Positions 1 to 4,818 of a DNA stretch of 6,512 bases are shown here, piece after piece. Origin of the DNA: an uncultured Lachnospiraceae bacterium. GTDB taxonomy: Bacteria > Bacillota > Clostridia > Lachnospirales > Lachnospiraceae. The stretch spans positions 1 to 6,512 of the forward strand of contig CAJTTO010000078.1 in NCBI GenBank assembly GCA_910579275.1. Reading direction: 5' to 3'. Every line of letters begins with the position of its first letter. Within the stretch, counting starts at the first letter, position 1. A program made the position numbers and the translations under genes. A model generated the notes under the pieces. It was not told where the DNA came from and searched no databases. It saw only the letters and a list, made by a program, of their open reading frames with translations.

Positions 1-2
1 TC

Positions 3-122
3 GTTTATATGACCTGTTTTTCTGTTGCATCTTCAGTGAGTTTCCGAGACTACTCCATCAAGGACATTCTCTGCTACGCCGTGGGATGTGCGCTTGTGTA
101 CTGTCTGGCTCATTTCAGGTAA
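3..122 (+). CDS. C-terminal end of an unidentified membrane protein (partial, runs off left edge)
   Basis: An open frame enters from the left edge and stops at a TAA at 120-122, giving 39 residues. The last stretch (DILCYAVGCALVYCLAHF) is a convincing hydrophobic helix followed by a basic residue, as at the end of a polytopic membrane protein. The 'charged residue, then D-I/L-x-x-Y-x-x-G' pattern is reminiscent of the last helix of VanZ-like or DUF2809 proteins, but this is only a resemblance and no family is assigned. A second frame is also open here (2-337) but has Cys/His-rich, low-quality content and runs through the inserted repeat, so it looks spurious. No convincing terminator follows the stop. 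Confidence 0.4.
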   Translation, partial: VYMTCFSVASSVSFRDYSIKDILCYAVGCALVYCLAHFR

Positions 123-385
123 AACCTTATTGTATACACGTTTTCCCGCGTGGCTCACAAAGCCATAATCAGGAATTGTCCTGTTATCTATGTAATCGTA
201 ATGTTACAATTCACACCCACGCCAGTTTTTATCGGTATACAAGCTATTGCGGTGTGAATTATAACAGATTTTGTACACAAAATGCTAAAGGGCAAGCATT
301 TCGGCGCATGATTCCCACTACTTTGGTGGACGTCTGAACAGTAACATCGTAATGCCATCTGGAAAGCAACAAAATTATCCATATA
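123..385. other. Non-coding stretch between the left partial gene and the sensor-gene promoter
   Basis: Apart from the repeat element at 204-345 there is no supportable gene here. Short reading frames on both strands lack ribosome binding sites and cross the inverted repeats. A small hairpin (TGGCT at 151-155, AGCCA at 161-165) lacks a T-tract, so it is not called a terminator. Confidence 0.6.
204..345. mobile_element. MITE-like insertion with terminal inverted repeats and 9-bp target duplication
   Basis: The 142-bp segment is flanked by a perfect 9-bp direct repeat ATCGTAATG (195-203 and 346-354), as left by transposition. Its ends are imperfect inverted repeats: TTACAATTCACAC at the left and GTCTGAACAGTAAC at the right. 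Including the flank, 201-216 pairs with 332-347 at 13 of 16 positions. Inside are further dyads: 203-217 also pairs with 251-265 (14 of 15), a 7-bp arm dyad lies at 268-283, and another at 280-286/295-301. It has no credible coding capacity. It shares a conserved block (303-323) and the terminal sequences with a shorter copy at 3229-3314, so it belongs to a dispersed repeat family. It lies about 40 bp upstream of the promoter of the sensor gene. Confidence 0.65.
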
Positions 386-414
386 TTGACACATACGGCT
401 GTGCATTTTATAAT
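386..414 (+). promoter_or_regulatory. Consensus sigma-A promoter of the hydrogenase-like chemoreceptor gene
   Basis: A perfect -35 TTGACA (386-391) and a perfect -10 TATAAT (409-414) are separated by 17 bp. Transcription would start near 421, leaving a leader of about 70 nt before the ATG at 493. A 7-bp direct repeat TGTGCAT flanks the -10 box (400-406 and 430-436), and TTATACATT occurs at 419-427 and 461-469. Either could be a regulator site, though AT-rich chance repeats are possible. Confidence 0.8.
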
Positions 415-492
415 ATATTTATACATTATTGTGCATAAATTGCAGTCTATTGATAAAATGTTATACATTTTTTGTGAAAGGATCGTGTAATC

Positions 493-2421
493 ATGAGTAT
501 TATCAATGTAGATGTTGACAAATGCGTAGGATGCAATGCCTGTGTGCGCGCATGCCCTGTCGGGGATGCCAATATTGCCCGTATGGACGGGGAAGGCAAA
601 CTAAAAATTACCATAGACGACGAAAAGTGTATTAAATGCGGTGCATGCATACGGGCATGTTCCCATGGCGCAAGATCCTATATTGATGACACTTTGCGTT
701 TTCTGGAAGACTTGAAACGCGGGCAGGAAATTGCCCTAATTGCGGCGCCGTCCATAAAAATTGCGTTTGACGGAAACTGGCGCCATGCCCTGCAGTGGCT
801 GAACGACCACGGTATCAAAAAAATATACGACGTAAGCTTCGGAGCGGACATCTGTACCTGGGCACATCTGCGTTATCTGGAAAAAAATCCGGGTAAAAAG
901 CTGATTTCACAGCCCTGCGCGGCAGTTGTAAATTATGTGCAGCGGCATAAGCCTGAACTTTTTTCCAATTTGTCACCGATACACAGCCCGATGCTGTGCC
1001 TTGCCGTATACATGAAAAAAGTTTTGGGCTACCGCGGAAAAATTGCGGCAATTTCTCCGTGCATTGCAAAAATTGAGGAATTTCGCGAGACTGGTCTTGT
1101 GGACTACAATGTAACGATGGAGCATCTGAAACGCTACTTTGACGAAAACGGCGTAAGGCTTCCCGAGGTTAAAATATACAGTGAATTTGAATTTGACGGC
1201 AAGCAGGGGCTTGAAGGTGCAATTTACCCGAAGCCGGGCGGTCTGATGAGCAATATCCTGACGCACGCGCCTAATCTGAATGTCATCACATCAGAAGGAA
1301 CCGATTCTCTCTACTACGATATGGAAACGTACAGCAGACTCAAAGAGCAGGAAAAACCTGACCTTTTCGATGTGCTCAACTGCGGTGACGGCTGCAACGG
1401 CGGTCCGGCAACCGGCGTACACTATGAACGCTTTGCCATGAATAACATCATGCATGATGTGGAGCAGTACGCAAAGAAAGTGCGCAGGACGAACACGACC
1501 AAAAAAGGCGTTGACCAGCAGTTTGCCGAGTTCGACAGGACTCTTCGTTTAGATGACTTTATCCGTACATACAAGCAGTATACGGTTGACAAGTCCGGAA
1601 TTTCGGACAGAGACATTGAAAGCGCATTTGCACTTATGGGCAAGTATACGGAACAAGAAAAGAGGTTTGACTGCCATTCCTGCGGTTACCGCTCATGCCA
1701 TGATATGGCTGTCGCGATTGCCCGCGGCCTGAACACGCCGGAAAACTGCCACGAATTTATGATGAAGTCCATAAAGGAGGAACGCCAACGCGTAAATGAA
1801 GTCAACGAAAAGGTTCTGTCTATGAACAACGAGCTGATGCGCGTCTTTCGGGAGCTTTTTGAAAATATTGAAGTCGTCAAGCAGGAATCCGAACAGATAC
1901 AGGAAGAAAGCGGAAAGAGTTCGCAGGAAATGACAAATGTATCCATGCGCATGGAAGAACTCAACCGGATGAACCAGAATATTACGCAGGCGATGGATGC
2001 AATTAACCAGAGCATCCTGAAATACAACGAAATGACGCAAAACGTTGAAAAGATTGCAGGAAAAATCAATCTCCTGTCGCTGAACGCTGCAATTGAAGCA
2101 GCCCGGGCAGGCGAGGCGGGACGCGGTTTTGCAGTCGTGGCGTCAAGCATCCGCGAGCTTTCTGATAATTCCAAGGCGTCCGTCGGCAGTGCGAAGGAAA
2201 GCGATGAGGAAATCCGCGGCGCAATAGAAAATATCAACCGCATTATCCAGAACTTTGAGACCACTGTGCAGAATCTTTTGACAGCGACTACCGGTGCGAT
2301 CGAAAGTGTGCAGACAACTTCCGCCAACAGCCAGAGCATCAAAAAGTCAATGGAAGAACTAGGGCAGCTTGCCAAAAACGTGGAAGACATGATTTTTGAA
2401 ACCAACCAAGTTTTAAAATAG
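493..2421 (+). CDS. Soluble chemoreceptor-like protein with ferredoxin and [FeFe]-hydrogenase H-cluster-type sensor domain
   Basis: This is a 642-aa cytosolic signalling protein with no signal peptide, membrane segment or HAMP domain. Domains in order: two [4Fe-4S] ferredoxin motifs (Cys11/14/17/21 and Cys46/49/52/56); an [FeFe]-hydrogenase large-subunit-like domain (about 75-330) with the three H-cluster signatures reduced to QPC (Cys142), SPCIAK (Cys190) and NCGDGCNGG (Cys297, Cys301); a second Fe-S module, CHSCG..SC..C (Cys394/397/402/419), like the FeS domain of RnfB or corrinoid Fe-S proteins; coiled coil from about 425; and an MCP signalling hairpin whose tip is LSLNAAIEAARAGEAGRGFAVV (about 528-549). 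In catalytic enzymes the first signature is TSCCP; here the proton-relay Cys is Pro, as expected of a sensor rather than a producer of H2. Such proteins are grouped with putative sensory (group C-type) [FeFe]-hydrogenases. The likely output is CheA/CheW-type signalling, although no che genes are visible. RBS GAAAGGA at 476-482, 10 nt before ATG. The ligand (H2, CO or redox state) is inferred. Confidence 0.88.
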   Translation: MSIINVDVDKCVGCNACVRACPVGDANIARMDGEGKLKITIDDEKCIKCGACIRACSHGARSYIDDTLRFLEDLKRGQEIALIAAPSIKIAFDGNWRHALQWLNDHGIKKIYDVSFGADICTWAHLRYLEKNPGKKLISQPCAAVVNYVQRHKPELFSNLSPIHSPMLCLAVYMKKVLGYRGKIAAISPCIAKIEEFRETGLVDYNVTMEHLKRYFDENGVRLPEVKIYSEFEFDGKQGLEGAIYPKPGGLMSNILTHAPNLNVITSEGTDSLYYDMETYSRLKEQEKPDLFDVLNCGDGCNGGPATGVHYERFAMNNIMHDVEQYAKKVRRTNTTKKGVDQQFAEFDRTLRLDDFIRTYKQYTVDKSGISDRDIESAFALMGKYTEQEKRFDCHSCGYRSCHDMAVAIARGLNTPENCHEFMMKSIKEERQRVNEVNEKVLSMNNELMRVFRELFENIEVVKQESEQIQEESGKSSQEMTNVSMRMEELNRMNQNITQAMDAINQSILKYNEMTQNVEKIAGKINLLSLNAAIEAARAGEAGRGFAVVASSIRELSDNSKASVGSAKESDEEIRGAIENINRIIQNFETTVQNLLTATTGAIESVQTTSANSQSIKKSMEELGQLAKNVEDMIFETNQVLK

Positions 2422-2425
2422 GCAT

Positions 2426-2460
2426 AAAAATCCCCCACTCGTTATCGGTGGGGGATTTTT
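2426..2460. terminator. Strong bidirectional intrinsic terminator between convergent genes
   Basis: A perfect 13-bp stem AAAAATCCCCCAC (2426-2438) and GTGGGGGATTTTT (2448-2460) has a 9-nt loop. The G/C core is flanked by A's on one side and T's on the other, so it can end transcripts from both strands. It begins 4 nt after the stop of the chemoreceptor gene and ends 8 nt before the stop of the convergent minus-strand gene. Confidence 0.92.
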
Positions 2461-2468
2461 GAACATTG

Positions 2469-3056
2469 TTATGCCAGCTCTGCTTTTTTGGCAAAATACT
2501 CCCGTTTCGCCATAATCTCTTTTTGCTTTTTTTCAGGCAGGCACTCATACATTTCGTCATAGTCAAGTTCCAGCAGATGTGAGTCTTTAAACAGTATCAG
2601 CAATTCTGACTCCAGCCATTCTTCCCATAAGGCATTAAACAATTCCTTTGCGCGTACATAGACGATGGCATCCTGTACTTCTACCGGAAAACTGCTGAAT
2701 AGCAGTTTGTAAAAACCATACTTTCCTCCGTCCAGTACCAGAATCTCCATCTTCTCGAAGTCTTCCTTGTAGGCATTTATCACCTTTTGGCATTTCTCAC
2801 GCTCCTCGTCCTGAATAAGCTCTACGCAGTATTCACAGTCTTCCAGTCCTGTCTCCTTTTCATACTCAAGTTTATCCAGATAGCCTTCCAGATACTCAAT
2901 CCTCTTTTCGATATCCTTCTCGTAAAACTGGTCAAATGCGAACTGCAGCATTTCCTGCTCATCCCACCCGTTCATTTCTTTAAATCGTGCCGCCAGCTGA
3001 GAAAGCATTTTATTTTTCTCATTGGTAATCTTATAGGAAATATTATACAGTTTCAT
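2469..3056 (-). CDS. Unrecognised acidic helical protein (195 aa), possible RHH-like N-terminus
   Basis: I do not recognise the family. The ATG at 3056 is supported by AGGAG (complement of 3066-3070) 9 nt upstream and by a good promoter at 3161-3189. The product is soluble and strongly acidic, with predicted long helices (about 14-66, rich in Glu, Lys and Leu and coiled-coil-like) and four cysteines. Two form CEYC (Cys74, Cys77), with Cys89 nearby, so a metal site is possible but not shown. Residues 1-45 (KLYNISYKIT, then NKMLSQLAARF and WDEQEMLQFAF) have the order strand-helix-helix seen in ribbon-helix-helix DNA-binding proteins. That is a weak inference, but notable because the divergent neighbour is a clear Arc-like RHH protein. 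The gene ends in the shared bidirectional terminator. Confidence 0.75.
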   Translation of the reverse strand: MKLYNISYKITNEKNKMLSQLAARFKEMNGWDEQEMLQFAFDQFYEKDIEKRIEYLEGYLDKLEYEKETGLEDCEYCVELIQDEEREKCQKVINAYKEDFEKMEILVLDGGKYGFYKLLFSSFPVEVQDAIVYVRAKELFNALWEEWLESELLILFKDSHLLELDYDEMYECLPEKKQKEIMAKREYFAKKAELA

Positions 3057-3160
3057 TGGTTTTTTCTCCTTTCCTCTTGCGTTTTATATCTTCCTTTGCA
3101 ACATGTCCGCCAAAATTCCAATATTCTCCTTAATTATTTTTTTTATGGCAGTTATACTAT

Positions 3161-3189
3161 ATTATAATGTGCCGCTCAATTGCCGTCAA
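3161..3189 (-). promoter_or_regulatory. Sigma-A promoter of the 195-aa protein gene
   Basis: Read on the minus strand, the -35 is TTGACG (complement of 3184-3189) and the -10 is a perfect TATAAT (complement of 3161-3166), separated by exactly 17 bp. The leader to the start at 3056 would be about 95-100 nt. The -35 overlaps the first copy of the direct repeat ATTGCCGTCA (3179-3188). Confidence 0.75.
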
Positions 3190-3250
3190 TATAGTGACAA
3201 AGAATATTTTCAAGTATAATAAAATAGTATTACTGTTCACATTGCCGTCA
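3179..3250 (+). repeat. 10-bp direct repeat ATTGCCGTCA in the divergent promoter region
   Basis: Perfect copies lie at 3179-3188 and 3241-3250. The first covers the -35 of the minus promoter; the second lies just downstream of the plus promoter, inside the short repeat element. The placement would suit operator sites for the adjacent Arc-like protein, but this is inference only. Confidence 0.4.
3192..3220 (+). promoter_or_regulatory. Probable promoter of the Arc-like gene, divergent from the minus promoter
   Basis: A perfect TATAAT lies at 3215-3220. Upstream is a weak -35, either TAGTGA (3192-3197, 17-bp spacing) or GTGACA (3194-3199, 15-bp spacing). The start point would be near 3227, so the repeat element at 3229-3314 would fall inside the leader of the Arc-like gene. 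The poor -35 suggests a weak or activator-dependent promoter. Confidence 0.45.
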
Positions 3251-3314
3251 GATTTACAGGTTAGATTCTCTTGGCACATGATTCTCACTACTTAAACGAG
3301 CAGGTGGGCAGTAA
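3229..3314. mobile_element. Short second copy of the MITE-like repeat family
   Basis: The ends are TATTACTGTTCAC (3228-3240) and GTGGGCAGTAATA (3304-3316). They are inverted repeats at 11 of 13 positions, and the two mismatches become G-U pairs in RNA. The block 3273-3293 matches 303-323 of the first element at 19 of 21 positions, and both blocks lie exactly 36 bp from a CAGTAA end, so the right halves (303-346 and 3273-3316) align without gaps at about 30 of 44 positions. A degenerate 9-bp duplication, TAAAATAGT (3220-3228) and TAAAACCGT (3315-3323), may be an old target duplication. The central part present in the first copy is missing here. Confidence 0.55.
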
Positions 3315-3354
3315 TAAAACCGTTTGATTTGATGAATGAAAAGGAGTTGATTTC

Positions 3355-3534
3355 GTGGTAGCAAAAATATCAAAGTTTACAATCAGAGTGGAAGATGATA
3401 CGCTCAAAAGATTCCGCTATGTTGCAGAATACAATGCCCGCTCTGCCAACAGGGAATTAGAGGTGCTTATGAAACGGCATATTGCCAAATTTGAAAAAGA
3501 ACATGGCGCAATCGTTCTTGATTCCAACGATTAA
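3355..3534 (+). CDS. Arc-like ribbon-helix-helix DNA-binding protein (59 aa)
   Basis: This small gene starts at GTG (3355) behind an excellent AAGGAG (3341-3346, 8-nt spacing) and ends with TAA at 3532-3534. No ATG in frame is as well placed. The product has the Arc/MetJ-type pattern: a short strand KFTIRV (7-12) that would insert into the DNA major groove as part of a dimer, a first helix DDTLKRFRYVAEYN (14-27), a turn ARSAN, and a second helix NRELEVLMKRHIAKFEKEHG (32-51). Arc-family proteins act as dimers or tetramers and repress nearby promoters, so autoregulation and control of the divergent 195-aa gene are plausible. No toxin gene is adjacent in the same direction, so a toxin-antitoxin role is not supported. 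A bidirectional terminator follows at 3567-3600. Confidence 0.88.
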   Translation: MVAKISKFTIRVEDDTLKRFRYVAEYNARSANRELEVLMKRHIAKFEKEHGAIVLDSND

Positions 3535-3566
3535 CCGCCGGCGGACAATCCGCTCAAACCTTTGTC

Positions 3567-3600
3567 AAAAAGGAGCTGTGCTGCACAGCTCCTTCTTTTA
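3567..3600. terminator. Bidirectional intrinsic terminator between the Arc-like gene and the convergent operon
   Basis: An 11-bp perfect stem AAGGAGCTGTG (3570-3580) and CACAGCTCCTT (3584-3594) has a 3-nt loop. On the plus strand it is followed by CTTTTATT. On the minus strand it is followed by a run of T's (complement of the A's at 3567-3571), so it can end both transcripts. It starts about 33 nt after the Arc-like stop and ends just before the minus-strand stop at 3602. Confidence 0.88.
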
Positions 3601-3601
3601 T

Positions 3602-3946
3602 TCATGGCTTATTCACGGCTATTCTCGCCAAATTTTCCGCTTCCCCGTCAACTGCCCACGCAATCATATGTGCCACATCCCTTGGCGTCACAAAAATCAG
3701 CGGGCTTTCAAACGGGATTCGATACCGCTCGCATCTGCCTGAAGTCTTTCTGCCCTGAAAATACCTTCCCTTGCTCATCGCGTAAAAGCTGCCGTCGCCA
3801 ACCCTGTACGCAAGCACAATGCTTTTATCTTCAGATACGATATTCAGATAAATCCTGTCACAGTCATCACTGTCAGGTGCAACCCACCATACAAAAGTAC
3901 GGTCTCTATACTGAATCTTCCTTCGTCCCTTTGCTGATACACCCAT
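3602..3946 (-). CDS. Unrecognised 114-aa protein, second gene of the PIN-like operon
   Basis: I do not recognise this family. The frame is open from a GTG at 3949, but the ATG at 3946 is the better start: the ribosome binding site GGGAGG (complement of 3952-3957) is 5 nt from the ATG and only 2 nt from the GTG. The protein begins basic (GVSAKGRRKIQYRDRTF), then has an aromatic stretch TFVWWVAPDSDDCDRIYLNIV and likely beta-rich segments. It has no membrane helix or signal peptide. It follows the PIN-like gene by 28 nt on the same strand, so the two are probably cotranscribed. The fold suggested by alternating short hydrophobic strands is a small beta-rich domain, but nothing identifies a function. 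Confidence 0.75.
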   Translation of the reverse strand: MGVSAKGRRKIQYRDRTFVWWVAPDSDDCDRIYLNIVSEDKSIVLAYRVGDGSFYAMSKGRYFQGRKTSGRCERYRIPFESPLIFVTPRDVAHMIAWAVDGEAENLARIAVNKP

Positions 3947-3974
3947 CACTGCCTCCCGTCAAAACACATATCAT

Positions 3975-4622
3975 TTATGTCTTCTGCTTCTCTTTTAACA
4001 ATGTCTTCAATTTTTTGTAAATGGCACTGCTCTTCTGGCTGTCGCGGAATTCCTTGCTCAGTCCATTGTTGATGGCGACTCTCGTCTTGTAGCTGTTAAA
4101 AATCTCCAGTATTTTATCTGTATGCTCATCCTCAGTAAGATATTGCAGCAGCTCTTCCTTTGTAGCCTTGTTGGAATCCGAAACCTTGGACTTGCTCTTT
4201 GTCTGCGTCTTTTCCTTGGCTTTTGGTTCCTCCGCAGCAGCGGTCTTAGGGTCTTTCTCATCGCCGAGGAAATTGACAATCCGCTTGACTTCCGCGCCGC
4301 GTTCCGCCCAGAAGTCAACCAGATGGTTAAATCCTGTGTCTCGCGAAACGATATAAAAACAGTCGTCTGCCCCGCTGCTCTTAGCAATCATATACCCCAG
4401 ATAAGATGCCAGCTGGAAATCAAGTGAATTTTTCGCCCCTGTGCCTGCCTTGTAAGACTCAAGCTTTACTTTCTGCCGCGCAATCTTTTCCACCAGTTCC
4501 AGTGAAAACGCCTTACTCTGCTCCGTATACATCACACAGATAATATCATTTTCCCCAAGCTTTTCTATCCCGATAAATCCGTCTGCATGCACATTTTCAT
4601 AGTCTATAAAATAATAATTCAT
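3975..4622 (-). CDS. PIN-like (NYN-type) nuclease-fold protein with basic linker and helical C-terminus
   Basis: The 215-aa protein begins with NYYFIDYENVHADG, the first strand of a PIN/NYN-like fold. Candidate metal-binding acids are Asp7 and Glu9, Asp68 in NSLDFQLASYLGY, and Asp95 in FYIVSRDTGFNHLV; their spacing fits the acidic triad or tetrad of PIN-like RNases. The core ends near residue 118 (EVKRIVNFL). A Lys/Glu/Ala-rich, probably disordered linker (121-155) and a helical C-terminal domain (about 155-212) follow. The family is usually annotated only as PIN domain-containing; ribonuclease activity is inferred from the fold. The ATG at 4622 has a purine-rich site GGAAGGG (complement of 4635-4641) at a rather long 12-nt spacing. 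Promoter at 4659-4687. It heads a two-gene operon with the 114-aa protein. Confidence 0.8.
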   Translation of the reverse strand: MNYYFIDYENVHADGFIGIEKLGENDIICVMYTEQSKAFSLELVEKIARQKVKLESYKAGTGAKNSLDFQLASYLGYMIAKSSGADDCFYIVSRDTGFNHLVDFWAERGAEVKRIVNFLGDEKDPKTAAAEEPKAKEKTQTKSKSKVSDSNKATKEELLQYLTEDEHTDKILEIFNSYKTRVAINNGLSKEFRDSQKSSAIYKKLKTLLKEKQKT

Positions 4623-4658
4623 AATGGTGTCTGTCCCTTCCTGTTATCATGTCTTTTT

Positions 4659-4687
4659 ATTATATCATGCCTGTACCACAACCTCAA
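4659..4687 (-). promoter_or_regulatory. Extended -10 sigma-A promoter of the PIN-like operon
   Basis: Read on the minus strand: -35 TTGAGG (complement of 4682-4687), a 17-bp spacer ending in TGA, then TATAAT (complement of 4659-4664), giving a TGnTATAAT extended -10. The -35 and spacer overlap the frameshifted tail of the upstream KTR-type gene. Confidence 0.65.
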
Positions 4688-4818
4688 TCAAAATCTGCGA
4701 GCTATTCTCTTTTCGGGCAGTAGAGAGGATAATTTTTCAAAACCGTATCTTCTCTAATTCTGTCACGGGTCTTATTTCCGCAAACAGGACAGCGTATCCA
4801 TTCTGTTTCTCGTTTCAT
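4665..4818 (-). pseudogene. Frameshifted cysteine-rich KTR-type zinc-ribbon protein gene
   Basis: The ATG at 4818 overlaps the TGA of the upstream hydrolase gene as ATGA, so it is translationally coupled. The frame reads 38 residues to TAG at 4702-4704: MKRETEWIRCPVCGNKTRDR followed by IREDTVLKNYPLYCPKRE. This matches the WIRCPVCGxKTR...REDTxLxxxPLYCPKC pattern of the cysteine-rich KTR family, small zinc-ribbon proteins often met in Firmicute mobile elements. The final Cys of the expected CPKC is absent. The neighbouring frame continues right after the break with ENSSQILIEVVVQA to a TGA at 4665-4667, resembling the usual KTR tail. A deletion of about 8 nt at the CPK position explains both facts. 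The 38-aa product may still be made but should not form a four-Cys zinc site. Confidence 0.72.

Noticed and set aside
86..337. An 83-codon plus-strand frame near the left end
   Set aside because: It has no ribosome binding site, overlaps the end of the more plausible membrane-protein frame and runs through the inverted repeats of the insertion element.
195..354. The inverted repeats upstream of the sensor gene as a riboswitch
   Set aside because: They lie upstream of the promoter at 386-414, so they are not in the leader RNA, and the flanking 9-bp duplication fits an insertion better.
1774..1798. AAAGGAGG followed by an ATG inside the chemoreceptor gene, a possible internal start
   Set aside because: The nearest ATG is out of frame with the gene and gives no meaningful product; the purine run encodes Lys-Glu-Glu in the coiled coil.
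1686..2438. A 250-codon open frame on the minus strand opposite the MCP domain
   Set aside because: It lies fully antisense to a clear coding gene, crosses the terminator stem, and reads as a Ser/Ile/Phe-rich low-quality protein without a ribosome binding site.
3341..3600. A toxin-antitoxin pair made of the Arc-like protein and the PIN-like protein
   Set aside because: The genes are convergent with a terminator and another gene between them, and the PIN-like protein is larger than VapC-type toxins with an extra C-terminal domain.
3562..4020. A 152-codon plus-strand open frame opposite the 114-aa gene
   Set aside because: It starts next to the terminator hairpin, is rich in Ser, Pro, Cys and His as antisense frames often are, and the minus-strand gene has the better ribosome binding site and operon context.
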